Source of the DNA: Pyropia yezoensis
Lineage: Eukaryota; Rhodophyta; Bangiophyceae; Bangiales; Bangiaceae
Reading direction: 5' to 3'
DNA: 64,000 nt
Assembly (NCBI GenBank): GCA_009829735.1
Contig: CM020618.1
Coordinates: 5,392,882 to 5,456,881, forward strand
The position numbers and the translations under genes are program-made. Below, piece after piece: positions 49,901 through 61,159 of the stretch (positions are counted from its first letter, which is position 1; each line of letters opens with the position of its first letter). The notes beneath the pieces are model-generated. The model did no database searches and was not told the DNA's origin. It saw nothing but the letters and a program-made list of their open reading frames with translations.

Positions 49901-52717
49901 CACGTCTGCCTCACCGCCCCGCAAAGCTTTCACGGCCGTCGTCGACTCCGCCAGTACGTCTGCGGCGAGGGCTGCCTCGACCTTGGCGCCACCGCCAGCG
50001 GCACCTGCCGCCGCTGCCGCCGCTGCCGCCGCTTTGTGCGTTGGGTCAGCTGTGGGGCCTGCCTCAACCTTGGCGTCGCCGCAAGCGGAACTCGCCATCT
50101 CCGACGCCCCCGCCACCTGTGGTCCGTCTTCAACAGAGCCTGCCTGGGCCTTCACGTCGCCGCCAGCGGCACATTCATCCACCTTCACGTCGCCGTCAGC
50201 AGAAGCAACCGTCGCCCCAGCCGCAGCCGCAGCCGCCGCCGCCGCTTCCGCCTCCTCCTCGGCCACCCCATCAAACGCCTCTCCATCGGCGCCCAGCACC
50301 CGGTTGGCCAGGATGGTCGCGATGGTCATGACGGTCTTCCCCAGCCCCATCTCGTCTGCCATGATGCCCCCGCGGACGCCGTCGGGGTTGGCCGCGGGCA
50401 TGTCAAGGGAGACCACCCCGGACGTGGCGTTGACATAAAAGGGAGTGCCGTCTGCGGTGGAGTACGCGTGCCACAGGGGATGCAGGCGCAGGCGGCGGCG
50501 GGCGCCCCCTCCTCGCACCCCTCTCCGCGCCATTGACGCGTCGGCGACGGCGGCGACGGCGCCGCAGTCGCCGTCACTGTCGTCGTCGCCGTTGCAGTCT
50601 CCGTCGTTACCGCCCGCCACAGCGGTCGCATTGTCCCCATACCGCTCCCGCGCGACCATCCACGCCACCCCCGCCGCCTGGTACGGCCGCAGGGTGGCCG
50701 TGAGACCCCGCGGGGGGCGTGCCAGCGTCGCCGCCGACGACAGCGATGCCGGCCGCGGGGGGGCATCACCCCCGCCACCTGCGCCGTCTCCGCCCGTCCC
50801 TGACGTTAGCTGCTCGACTGTGTCGTAAAAGTTCTCCCGGTCGCCCTCGGCGACCGTCCCAGGCGCGTCCGCCGTCTCGTCGGCAGCGGCGGTTGGCGCC
50901 CCCGGCGAGGGCGTGGCGCCCTCGTAGCCACGCGTATCCACCAGGCCGAGGGCGCCCAAGAGGCGTACCAGCACGCCCTGCCAGGCGACGGCGTCGCCCC
51001 CCCCTCCCTTCCCCCCCCCTCCCTTCCCCCCTCCTCCCCCGCTACCCCCCCCCGGGCCTGCTCCAGTGCCGACGACCGTTGCTGCAGCCGCCTCTGCCGC
51101 GGCAGCCGCGACGCCCACCCCCCCCCCTACCGCGGCGGGGAAGGCCAGCCGGTGGAGCGCCAGTGATAGGTGCATCTCCAGGCGCCCGCCAAACCGTACT
51201 CCCCCGCAGGGGGGGATCGCCGCCACCGTCACCCCGTGGACCGACACGAGGCCGACGGTGAGGAGGAGGCCCAGCGGCTGCGCCACCGCGGCGGGGAGCT
51301 TACCCACCACGCTGCCCCGCACCGAAAACCGCACAATCGCAGCCGACGACGAAGGCAGCGGGGGGGGGGCGTTCAACGGCGCATGCGTGCCGCTGCCGCG
51401 ACCAGGCGTGCCACCGCCTGCCGTGCCGCCGCGCGGCCGCCCGCGGCCACGGCCTCTGACCCCGCCGTCGCCGGCGGCGCGCTCCAGGCCACCGACGGAA
51501 AAGGTGACTTCTTCGCCAACGGTGAGGGCGCGGCACGAGGAGGTGCACATGCCCGTCACGGCCGCCGGCGGGAGCACCTTCGGCCATCCGGGGCGGGCGG
51601 TGGCGCCTGCCGCGGGGGGGGGGAGGATGGTGGGGACGAAAGAAGAAGCCCGAACAACTGGATTTCGCCTGGCCGTCTGCATGGTCCTGGATGCCCGGAA
51701 GGGGGAAGACGGGGCACAGCTCCCCGCCTCCTCCGACGGCGGGTTAGAAAGGGGGGAGGGGAGCGGCGCTGAGCCCGCGGACGCGGCGGCGGCACCGGTG
51801 ACGCCTCCCACCCCGGCGAGTGCACTGGAAGGGACGGCGGCGACCGCCCGAGCCCCCCCTTTTCTCACTGCCTCCGCCCCCGCGTCCACCCACACCGCCC
51901 GGTCGGCGGGGGAGAGGGTCCGCCACCAGCGGGCGAGGATCTTGTTCACCACGCGCTTGTCGGGCACTCCCCCCGTGGTGGTGCTCATCCGCTCGTACGC
52001 TGCTGCGTAGTAGTGGCGGAAAAAGGCGTGCCATGCCGTCCGGTCGGCCGCAGCAGCAGCAGTGGCAGCGGTCGCGGGGGCGGATACAGTGGTTGACGAG
52101 GCGGACTTGGGGTCCGTGGAGGCGGGGGGGGTGGTGTCATTGAGCATAGCGCCGCCCGCGGCGGCAGCGGCGGGGGCGGCGGGGAGGGGGGTGGCGGTCG
52201 ACCCCCCCGGCGCGGGCGTGCCGCCAGCAATGAGCGAGGCGGGGGGGGTGGCGGCAGCGGGCGGCGGCGGCACGGGCGGCGTCGCGCCGCCCACCCCGGT
52301 AGTCGACTCGAGGTCAGCGGCGGGCGGCGCGGGCGCCGGTGGTGGCGGCGGCGTCGCTGTCGGCTCCCACCGACGGGCGGGCCGCCCGAGCGGCACCGCC
52401 GGCGTCGACGGCAACGGGCGCATCGCATTCGGCGACGGCGCCGGCGCGGGCGGCACTGTCGCCGGCGCTGCGGCGGCGGCGGCCGCCGCCGTCGCCGCCC
52501 GGCGAGCGACGAGCAGCCCCGACCGGGGGCGCCCCCCCGCCCCTGCCCCCCCCGCCGCCTTTGCCGCTCGCGGGGGCACCGACAGCACCCGGTCGAGCGC
52601 CCGGTTCTCGTCCCCCCGGCAACGAAAGAGGGCGGCGCGCAGGTCCGACGACGCCACCGACGGGCCGACAATGGCCTGCAGGCGCGCGACCGCCGCGTCG
52701 GTGACGGGGCGACTCAT
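46949..52717 (-). CDS. RAD5: RAD5/HLTF-type SNF2 helicase and RING ubiquitin ligase
   Basis: A single-exon frame of 1,922 residues from ATG (MSRPVTDAAVARLQAIVG); the frame is open upstream, but this ATG begins the first conserved motif. In order: a UBA/CUE-like N-terminal helix bundle (about 1-45, as in Rad5); an HMG-box-like segment (about 224-285, AWHAFFRHYYAAAYERM .. LSPADRAVW); a HIRAN domain (about 390-530); SNF2 N-lobe with Walker A MADEMGLGKT (about 785-795), DEAH (about 1393) and LTGTPI; a C3HC4 RING finger (CPICLDGVED .. CALCRAPWG, about 1665-1715) nested between the lobes; and a C-lobe with SQWTSCLDLVE, SLKAGGTGLNLT and DRACRIGQT. This order defines Rad5/HLTF proteins, which remodel stalled forks and polyubiquitinate PCNA in the nucleus. 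Unusual features are the HMG-like box and roughly 480 residues of Ala/Ser/Asp-rich insertion between Walker A and the next helicase motif. Confidence 0.92.
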   Translation of the reverse strand: MSRPVTDAAVARLQAIVGPSVASSDLRAALFRCRGDENRALDRVLSVPPRAAKAAGGAGAGGRPRSGLLVARRAATAAAAAAAAPATVPPAPAPSPNAMRPLPSTPAVPLGRPARRWEPTATPPPPPAPAPPAADLESTTGVGGATPPVPPPPAAATPPASLIAGGTPAPGGSTATPLPAAPAAAAAGGAMLNDTTPPASTDPKSASSTTVSAPATAATAAAAADRTAWHAFFRHYYAAAYERMSTTTGGVPDKRVVNKILARWWRTLSPADRAVWVDAGAEAVRKGGARAVAAVPSSALAGVGGVTGAAAASAGSAPLPSPLSNPPSEEAGSCAPSSPFRASRTMQTARRNPVVRASSFVPTILPPPAAGATARPGWPKVLPPAAVTGMCTSSCRALTVGEEVTFSVGGLERAAGDGGVRGRGRGRPRGGTAGGGTPGRGSGTHAPLNAPPPLPSSSAAIVRFSVRGSVVGKLPAAVAQPLGLLLTVGLVSVHGVTVAAIPPCGGVRFGGRLEMHLSLALHRLAFPAAVGGGVGVAAAAAEAAAATVVGTGAGPGGGSGGGGGKGGGGKGGGGDAVAWQGVLVRLLGALGLVDTRGYEGATPSPGAPTAAADETADAPGTVAEGDRENFYDTVEQLTSGTGGDGAGGGGDAPPRPASLSSAATLARPPRGLTATLRPYQAAGVAWMVARERYGDNATAVAGGNDGDCNGDDDSDGDCGAVAAVADASMARRGVRGGGARRRLRLHPLWHAYSTADGTPFYVNATSGVVSLDMPAANPDGVRGGIMADEMGLGKTVMTIATILANRVLGADGEAFDGVAEEEAEAAAAAAAAAGATVASADGDVKVDECAAGGDVKAQAGSVEDGPQVAGASEMASSACGDAKVEAGPTADPTHKAAAAAAAAAGAAGGGAKVEAALAADVLAESTTAVKALRGGEADVPAAAASATGPMVGEPGAAISAVVDSPGAPPGDEIAAMDVDAVQMAAEAPVAAAAALLPAVDDGGDAAAKESSPSPTATAVVAAALPPSTAATPPRSATPDVAAAAASPAAARRSPPAAGAKRRRVGTADAPVSAASAAATPRRRPRRAAAAAAATRGGRPTYADVPSSESDSPTSLDSDADGSDGGRGWTPSSANGLHDGPSSAAAAATAASVAAVVSGTEGESEASSPLSRPQGAVLAKRARTGRATRSSTRRTAAASESDSEEGDAADVTVLADTSGDSSDDGGGDDGRRPRWVTAARARRPSRQGGGGGAGGGGMSLGVGGLLPPHARSRRRGGTLVVCPLSLLAQWVDELAEHVAPGVLRVVTYYGAKRGARGAEAISLAAADVVVTTYQTLAAEAPLASADGGGGDGGGGGGGNGGGWAGRSEAAAGGGVAATHAHPPPPLYCVTWTRVVLDEAHTIKSSATRAARAAYLLRASRRWALTGTPIVNALDDVQSLLRYLQAAPWSEPAVWRSRIVEPLASGGGGGVAAAQATVRRVLRPLMLRRRKSTVDAAGRPIVELPPKDISVLSVALSPAERDFYDALYLRSKTRFDAFVAAGRVFNNYASVLEILLRLRQCCDHPYLVLAAPSKDLAAWKDMNKLAARFVDGGAGGGGDGSGGGGGDAARERFVRSVLAASRPSPPVGGDAAAVTDGAGGVGRPSPSSLSGTPPPGTTPLPATAAAPCPICLDGVEDAVLPPCCHALCRACAAEQLAAAGGGADATAPCALCRAPWGRADLTTAPRSSRWAVDVDARWVPSAKITAALAALRAHASTPGAGKAVLFSQWTSCLDLVEVALRKDAEAAAAAGEPPLPSAVRLDGSCSAAARAATLSAFGDPRPGTPGLLLVSLKAGGTGLNLTAANLVLLLDPWWNWAVEAQAVDRACRIGQTRPVRVLRLVVADSVEERMLRVQERKSALVDGAMGSAEERRAARLEDVMMLFS

Positions 52718-53382
52718 TGTGAAAGGCGCGCGTGTCGCAGCGGGAAGGGGAGGAGGGGGGGGGGAGCAATCCGGGGGGTGGGTGGGAAGAGGGGAGCTGT
52801 CGAGGCCCGCTCCTCGGCGGAGAACGGTCGCACGTGGGGGAAAGGAGTTCCCAAAATGAGAAGGAGGATGGGGGATGGGGGATGGATAGGGGAGGCAAAG
52901 GGATACGGAGGGAGAAGGGAAGGCGCACCACGCGTCGACGGGTGCGCCGCAATGGCTGTGGGGTGAGAGGAGGCCGGCAAGGACGGCTGCGTCCTTGGTC
53001 TCTCCACCACGGTTGGCGCGACGCGGCGTGGCGGAAGGGGCCGTGCCGCCGAGCCTTCTCTCTTCAGAGCCCCGCAGGGACGGCTCGGGTGGCGGGAAAG
53101 TGAGGTGCACTGCCCCCCCCTTGGAGCGGCCGCGGGTCGCTTGTCTGACACGTGGCTCCCTACGGACAAGGGTCCATCTTGTAAACACGTGGCGGTCAAC
53201 TCCCTCAACTGTTCCTCGTCGAACGCCGACCGTCGTGGGCCTCGCCGCCGCGGACCCGACACTGCCGCCGTCTCTTCACCCCCCCCGTCTCCGCCCGCTC
53301 GCCCGCCCACCTGCCGGCGACGTGTGGAGCAGGAGGTCCTAGAAAGGTCACCAACCTCCTTCCTTTCCCCCGTTCTCCCACC
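52718..53382. promoter_or_regulatory. Divergent intergenic region between RAD5-like and Myb-like genes
   Basis: 665 bp separate the two opposite starts and must hold both promoters and 5' leaders. Visible content is C/G-rich tracts near the RAD5 start and GGAG/AAGG purine runs. No clear TATA box. Confidence 0.4.
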
Positions 53383-54173
53383 ATGGCCTCCCGCCTCGTT
53401 CACCGGCTGACGCTCGACCAGCTCACCGCCGCCGCGCCATCCCTGCCCGTCTTTCTCTCCCGCGTTCGCAGGCCGCCGCCGCCGCCGAGGGCCGCCCCCG
53501 CCGCTGCCGCCGCTGCTGCCGACGCTGCGGCCGCGGGCCTCCCCCCTGACGACGCCTCCGCCCCCGCCACGCCCATTGCCGCGGGCACCCCCACCGGTGC
53601 TGCCGTCGCCCCCCCTCCCGCAGATGCCGCCCAGTCGGCCATCCGGTGGCCACGGCGGTCGGGGCGGCGCCCCCCCCCCGACATCCCCGCCAACCAGTCC
53701 GCCCTCGGCACCGCTCCCCGCCCGCGGGGGGGCCTCCCGTCGGCGGCGGAGCGCGCGGCAGTGGCGGCCGCGTTTGACGCCCTCGGCCTGGCGGGGGGGG
53801 TGCGGGGGGGGGGACTGGGGGGGGGGGAGACCACGGGGGGGGGGGGGGGAAGCGGGGCGCCCGCCGTGCTGCCCGTGCCCGTGCCCGTGGTGGTGAGCGT
53901 GGCGACGGCGGGGGGGGTGGAGGGGGGGGGGGGGGTGCTGGCAGTGTCGAAGTGGCCGACGGCAGTGGCGGCGGCGGCGGCCGCGGCGGCGGCGGTGACG
54001 GTGACGGTGTCGGCGTCGACGCCGTCGGGGCGGCAACGACTAGCGGCGGCGGTGGGGGTGGTGGCGGTGACGGCGGCGGTGGCAGCGGCTGTCGTGAGCT
54101 CTTGCCCGCGGGCGGGGGTGGGGAGGACATTAGGGAGGACCCCCCCCCCGCCGCCGCCGCCGCCGCCACCGCC

Positions 54174-54204
<31 letters not shown>

Positions 54205-54458
54205 CCGCCACCGCCGCCACCGCCGCCGCCACCGCCCCCCCGCTGGCGCCCTGGTACTGGTCAGCCGCCGACGCTGCCGCGCTGCGCGCGGCGGTGGCGG
54301 CGGCGCCGCGCGGCGCGCCCGCGCCGCCCGGTGGGTGGGCGGCGCTGGCCGCGCGCCTCGGCCGCTCTGAGGCGAGCGTCCGCAGCCGCGGCTGGCGGCT
54401 GCGGCGGGCGGGCTACTGGGGAGGGGAAGGGGGCGGAGGGGCGGCCGAGGAGGATTGA
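53383..54458 (+). CDS. Myb/SANT-like protein, reading frame broken in a G-run
   Basis: ATG (MASRLVHRLTLDQLTAAAP) opens a frame with a plausible folded N-terminus, then Ala/Pro/Gly-rich sequence. A C-terminal Myb-like segment lies in another frame (ending 54458): WYWSAADAAALRAAV, GGWAALAARLGRSEASVRSR, then WRLRR, with the spaced Trp residues and third-helix pattern of Myb repeats. The two frames can be joined by a one- or two-base change around 53910-53940, where there are long G homopolymers (runs of 8-12). I cannot tell a real mutation from an assembly error or a missed intron. The (CCG)n run at 54145-54240 encodes poly-Ala in the Myb frame. Probable nuclear DNA-binding protein. It is divergent from the RAD5-like gene and convergent with Dicer. 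Confidence 0.55.
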
Positions 54459-54741
54459 CGGCCCACCGCGCTTTGAATTGTGCTGTGGGGGGGGGGAAGG
54501 GAAGGTGCGGGTTTTGAGGGCGGAGGGGGGGGAAGGGGCGTGGCTGCTGGGACGGGGTGCACTTGGAGCGGGAGGGACGGCTGGGGAAGGGAAGGGGAGC
54601 CACCGCGGCACGCCCCCGTGGGGCGATGTCGGCGCGGACGCTGCGCCCGGTTTCTTCCTTTTCGTCCCTCCACCCGGGGTGCGGCGGACGTACGTCGCTG
54701 CCCCTCGGCGTCCCGCCGACTTCTTGCTCCGCCCCCGCCAT

Positions 54742-57700
54742 CTAGTTCCCCCTCCGCCGCTTGTTACGCCGCTCGTCGTCACTGCCTGGCCGCCGGTCGC
54801 GGTCGCGGTCGCGGTCGCGGTCGCGGTCGCGGTCGCGGTCGCGGTCACGGTCGCGGTCTCGGTCGTGGTCACGGTCGCGGTCACGGTCCCGGTCGCGGTC
54901 GCGGTCGCGGTCCCTGTCGCGGTCACGGTGACGGCCGCGGTCCCGCTCCCGATCCCGCTCTCGCTCTCGCTCCTTCTCCTTCTTCTTTTCCCGCTCTCGC
55001 TCCTTCTCCTTCTCCCGCTCCCGCTCTCGTTCGCGCTGCCGATGCCGGTCATCGATCGCCGCGGCGGCGGCCGCCACCGCCACCGCCACCGGCGCCCCGC
55101 GCGGCCGCTTGGCCGTCCGCCTGCCGTTGGCAACACCGCCGCCACCGGTTGCCATGGCGGGCGGAGCGGCGGCAGGGGCCTTTGGCATGGCGCCAGTGGG
55201 GCCGCGCGGCGGCAGCAGCAGCCGCTTCCCGGGCACCCCAGACGCGGCGGCGGCGGCGGCGGCGGCGGTGGCCGTTGCGGCGGCGGCCGCCGCCGCGGCA
55301 GACACCGCCGTCGTGGCCGCAGGGGTAGCGGCACCCCCACCGGCGCCGGCGGCGGGCAGCGTTGGCGGGATGCGCTGCACCCCCTCCCGCACCACGCCCA
55401 GTGCCATCTCACACGCGCACCGGCGGGCGTGGCGGCGGTTGCGGCCGGGACAGACGGCGAGCGTTTTGCGGCCCAGCCGCACCTTGCACAGCACCGTCGC
55501 GCCGTTGGCGGCGGCGGTGGCGGCGGGCGCGAGTTCGGTAAAGACAAACTGGGGCTCCTTGCCATCTGACACGCGGGTCTCACGCTTGAGCTTGGCCTCG
55601 GGCCGCTCTTCGAGCACGTGCAGGGCGGCGTGCCGGCGCAGCGGCTCGTCGAGCAGCGGGCCCATGACCGCCCACATGGCGTCAACGTTGCCGCCCGCGT
55701 CGACCAGCACCGCCCCCGCGAGGGACTCGAGAAAGTCGCCCAGCGCCTTGGGCGGCGTCGCCGCGTCGACCGCGTCGGGGGCGGCGCCCGACGCCTCGTC
55801 GTTGAGGGCGGTGATAAAGGCGGCGGTATCGACGTCCAGGCTGACGCTGTTGTGAAATACGTACCGGTGGAGGCCCGCGCCGACGAGGACGCGCGCGAAG
55901 AAGATGTTGGACAGGCCCTCCCCCTTGAGGGTGGTGAGCTCTCCGGGGCTCGCCGCGGGGTAGCGGTCGAAGAAGGAGCGCGTGATGGGCAGGCCGAGGG
56001 CGGCGTCGCCCAAGAATTCGAGTCGCTCGTACGTCGTTTCCGCCCCCGCGTGCGCGTACGAGGGGTGGGTGAGGGCGGTGACGAGCAGCGCCGGCCGCTT
56101 AAAGTTGTAGTTGAGGATGCGCTGCACGCGCTTGACCTTGGCCGAGTAGAGCCGCGCGTCGTCAAACGACGCGCAGGCGACCATGTGGCCGGCGGCCGTC
56201 GCGGCCTTGGCCGTCTCGGGCTCTGCTTCTGTGTTGTGGACCCCATCCAGGATGGCGTGGCGGTCGAGAAAAGCCCCCGCCTTCTTGACGTCGCCGTGGA
56301 GGTAAAAGACCCCTATGAGCGCCTCCACAATGTCCGCCAGCACCTTGCCATTCCAGTAGGCGAGGATGCCCCCGTCGGGTTGGTCGGAGCGAAAGTGCCG
56401 ACGGCCGTCGGCGGTGCTCTCGACGGGGCACCCAAACGCCCACGGCCACGTCTTCCAGTGGGGGTTGAGCGACATGAGCGCCAGGATGTCGTGGATGCGC
56501 ATCGGCCCGAGCGCCGCGACGCACAGCTGGTCATTGCTGACCAGGTTGTGGACCAGCACCGTCAGGTCCGCCTCGTCCATGTCCGCCTGGGGGCGTGGGG
56601 CGGACACACACCGGATGGGACAGGTAGGAGGGGGCGAGGAGAAGAAGCATGGTTTGCGTAAACACGCACAGTGTCAGTCGCACGCACATAAGCAGTGTGG
56701 CGGGGGGCGGGGGGTGGACGCTGCACCGCGCTGCTGACCACCGACAGGCGGCGACCAGCAGGTGGGGAGTGCAGAAAAAAAAAAAACGGGAACGGCGCAG
56801 TTGGCGTCACGCCCTTCCCCCCTCACGCAGAGCAGACCCCAACAAACGTACCTGCACCTCAAACGCACGCTGCGTGCACAGCGTCTTCAACACGGCGTCG
56901 CCGAGCAGCTCGTGGCGCTCGTAGTTGTCCACCGAGTCATCCTCCTTGCGCCGCGGGGTGACGGCGCGCGCAAACGCCGCCGCCGGCACGCCCGCGGCGG
57001 CCGCCCCCAGGCGGTGCCACAAGTCCCGGACGCCCAGGAAGCGGTCCAGGTGCGGCAGCCGCCGCACCAACGCTATGGCACAGACGGGGAGGGGAACCCG
57101 CGTGCACGCGTCGGGGATGAGCTTGAACGGCTGCTGCCGGGGGTTGGTGCCCACCTCGAGCGGGTACGTCCGGGACGCCGACACCAGGTGCACCCCGTGC
57201 CGGTCGGGGGGGACGGTTAGCCCGAAGCGGGACTCGTAGTAGGACGCGGTGGAAGCGCCGCGGGCGGTGCCGGCGGGCGCCATGTACCTCGCGGGGGTGA
57301 ACAGGTCCCACTCGCCGTCGACGTGCAGCGTGTAGTGGCCCGACGTGTAGTTGTCGTGGGACGACACGACAATGCCACACTCGAGTGCCCGCCCGCGGCC
57401 CGCGTCGGCCGCCTCGGCGTCTGTGAGGGGGCGCAGGCGCTCCCCCGCCGGCGGGGGCGTCAGGTCCATCTCAGCCAGCGCGGTGACGGCTGCCCAGTCG
57501 ACCGCCCCCCCCGCTTCGTCGAGGGGCAACAGAAAGTACCCCGCCGCGGGCAGCGGGTGGTGCCGCACGTCGTCCAGGTGGAGCGTCAGCAGCGCGTGCA
57601 GCCGCGACGCGTACTCGGTGGCGGCGGCCACCCGCGGGGCGGCCACGTCGACGCACCCCAGCGGGGTGAGCGTAAAGACCACCTCCTCGGTCGGCACTGC

Positions 57701-60700
57701 CGTGACGGTCAGGTCCGTGTCGCGGAGGGGCACCCGAAAGGCCAGCGCAAAGGGCTCCGCCGCCCAGTCGCCGCGGGCGCTCCACTCATTCACGGGCAGG
57801 GTGTAGGTGATGGCGTAGAGGTGGAGGGGCGTGGCGGGCGCGGCGGCGTCGTCGACGTTGCCGTCGGGGGCGGGTGGGGGGGGGCGCCGCCACTCGTACC
57901 GCGTGCGAGGGGGGGGCGCCGCAACCGCACCGGCGGCCGCGGCACCATTGGGCGGCACGTCGGGGGGGCCCTCAAACGGCTCGAGCCGCACCGCGTCGGC
58001 GGGCACCCGCAGGGTGGGGGGGAAAAGGACGCTCGTCTTGCGCTGCTGCGGGCCCGAGTACCACTCGTACTTGGAGTAGCGGGGGCCCCGCGGGTCGGGC
58101 GGCCGCACGGCCGTTGCGGCAGCCGCCGCCGCGGCCGCGTCGGACGGAGAAGCCCCAGGGGGCGGGGACACCGCGGCGGCGGCGGGGGATGCTGCGTTTG
58201 CCGGCAGTGACGCGCCGCCGTCGCAGTCGCCGCCAGCGCCGACGGCCACGGCGGCGGCCGCCGCGACAGGCGGCGAGTTGACGGGGCCGGCGGGCGGCCG
58301 CCCGGCGGGGGCGTCTGCGCCCTCTTTGCGCTCAGCCGGCGGCCGAAAGGCTCGCGCGGTCGGCTCTGCCACGTTGTCGTCCGCGTCCACGTCAATAACA
58401 TTATCGGCGGCGGGCGCACCGGCCGACATGTCCTCGGCGCCCGCCCTCCGGGCTGCGCCTGCCGGAACCGCCTCCGCACCATCGTGTCGGGCGGCGGCGG
58501 TCGCCCGGTCCAGCGCCTCTGGTACGGGCCGCCCCGCTGCCGCCACCCGGCTCCCGCCGTCGCCGCCGGCGTCGCCACCCGGCCGGCCGGCGGTGGCAGC
58601 AGCGGGCCGGTCGCGGCGATCGAGGGACGCCTCCCGGTGGGGCCGCCCCGCTGCCGCCGCCCCGCTGTCGCCGTCGCCGCCGCCGTCACCGCCCGGCCGG
58701 CCAGTGGCGGCGGCGGTAGGACGATCACGGCGGTCGAAGGACGCCTCCCGGTGGGGCCGCGCCGCCGGCGTCGGTGGCGGCGGCGGCGGCGGCGCCAGCC
58801 CGCCACGCCCATCGGCGCAAGGCGGTGACGGCCGCCGTCCGCCGCCGGCGCCACCGTCGGCGGCGGCAGCTGCTGGGGAGGCGCCCGGCTCCCGCGCACC
58901 TCCGCGGCCGCCGCCATCACGCGGCGGCGCAGGGGTGAACCGCAGCGCCGACGCGACGCGCCGCCGCCGCCGCGGCGGGTCGTCGGGGGACGCGTCGTCC
59001 CCGCGCGGCGGCGGCGGGCGGGACGGCCGCACGCGGGAGCGCCCGCGCTGCGGCTCGGGGTCGTCCCCGCCCGCCGCTGACAGCGGGGCCGGTGACGGCG
59101 TCGGCTGCGGCTGCGGCGGCGGCGGCGGCGGGCGTGCGACGGGCGAAATGACGTCGGCGGTGAGGGCGCCCGCATTGTACAGAGCGCGCGCCGCGGCCAG
59201 CGCGGCGGCCGTCTTGGCCGCCACCATCCCCTGCGACAGGGGCGACGACGCCGACGCGACGGCCGACGCGCGGGGGAGGGTGACCTTGGCGACCCAGTCG
59301 GCGTCGCTGGTGAAGTTCACAACGTACTGGGGGCCCCGCAGGTCGGCCGCCGCGGTGGGGTGCGGCAGGGTGTGGCAGTAGCGGAGGAGGATGCCCATGG
59401 CCGTCGCGGCGGTGAGGCGATCGGCGCCCGTCGGCGAACCCGCCGGCGAACCCACCGGCGCCGGCGCCGGCGGCGTCGACGGTGGCGGCGCCCGCGGTTG
59501 CGGGGTGCCCGCCGCCGACGCGGCGGTGGCGGCGGCGGCGGCGGCGGCGGCTGCGATGACGGGGTGCCCGCGCGCCCCGTTGGTAGCTCCCGAGCCGGTG
59601 CCCCGCGGCGGCGGCGCCGCCGCTGGCGTCTGACCGACGGCCGCGCGCGCCCGGTCGTCTGCGACGGGAGCTGGCCAAGGCGGGGCGTGCCATTCCTCGC
59701 GATGGGCGTGGTCCCTAGCAGAGCGGCCGGCGGGGCGCTTCTCTCTCTCTCCCAACGGCTCGCCTGCTGACGATGCCCGGTGCGGCACGCCCTCTCCACG
59801 GCTGCGGTCCCCCGGCGGGAGAACCCTGCGGCCGTGGTCCACGGACGGCGGCGTCCTACGGTCGTGGTCTCTCGACGTGGGCGTCCCGCGGCTGTGGTCC
59901 CCCGACGTGGGCGTCCCGCGGCGGTCGTCCCCCGACGCGGGCGTCCCGCGGCCGTGGTCTCCCGACGTGGGCGTCCCGCGGCTGTGGTCCCCCGACGTGG
60001 GCGTCCCGCGGCGGTCGTCCCCCGACGCGGGCGTCCCGCGGCCGTGGTCTCCCGACGTGGGCGTCCCGCGGCCGTGGTCGCCCGACGTGGGCGTTCCGTG
60101 ACCGTAGTCGCCCGGCAGGGGCGTCCCGCGGCCGCGGTCCCTTGACGTGGGCGTCCCGCGGCCGCGGTCTCCCGACGTGAGCGTCCCGCAGCCGTAGTCT
60201 CTCGACGTGGGCGTCCCGCGGCCATGGCCCCCCGACGTGGGCGTTCCGCGGCCGTGGTCCCCCGACGTGGGCATCCCGCGGCCATAGTCTCCCGGCAGGA
60301 GCGTCGCGCGGCCGCGGTCCCTCGAAGTGGGCGTTCCGCGGCCGTGGTCCCCCGAAGGCGGAGTCCCGAGGCCTCTTGTTGAGGGAGGGGAGGGCCCTCG
60401 AGGCTCACCCCCTCGGGCGCCGCGCCCGTCCCGAGCCGGCGAGCCCCGCCGTGGCAAGTCCGCTGCCTCCCGCCCCTCTGCGCTCCACCGGCCGCCGTCC
60501 CGCCCGGCAGTGGCGCCGGCGGTGGCGCCGGGGTCGGGCGCGCCGGCCCCACCGCGGCGGCCATCGCGGCTCGGCGGGTCGGGCGTGCAGTGCGTGCCGT
60601 TGCGGGCGTGCGCGTCGGCAAAGCGTTGCACGCCGCCGCGACTGGCCGGCTGGCTAGAGTGACGACGGTCGTCGTCTGGCCGCCGTCGTGCCGCCGCCGC

Positions 60701-61118
60701 CGCCGCCGCCCCCCTGGCCGCCCCCGCAGACGCCCTAGACTCGGCAGCTGCGGCGGCCCACCGACGGTCCCGGTCATCGCTGCCGCCGCCGCCAACGTCG
60801 CCACCGCTGCCGCCGCCGCCACCACGAGACCGTCGGTGGGGCGACCGGGGAGGGGTGCCCCCCCTGCGGCGACCCCCGGCGTGGCCGTCCGCGCCGTCGG
60901 CGTCGCCGCCCGCCGTTGTCGCCCGACGGATGCGGGGCGCGTGCCGGTCGGCCGCGGCGGCGCCCGCCGACGCGTGCCGGCGCGCCGACGCGCGCCGCCG
61001 TGTCCGGGGGGTGGGCGCCCCTCCGGGCGCGGGGGACCGCGGCCGCCCGCCGCTGCGCAAGCCGCCGCCGCGGTCGGGGCGGCTGCGCCAGTCTGGGGAC
61101 GCGACATGGCCGCTCGAG

Positions 61119-61159
<41 letters not shown>

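Noticed and set aside
52718-53188. N-terminal extension of the RAD5-like frame (157 more codons)
   Set aside because: Low-complexity 5' leader-like sequence before the ATG that starts the conserved UBA-like motif; no domain in it.
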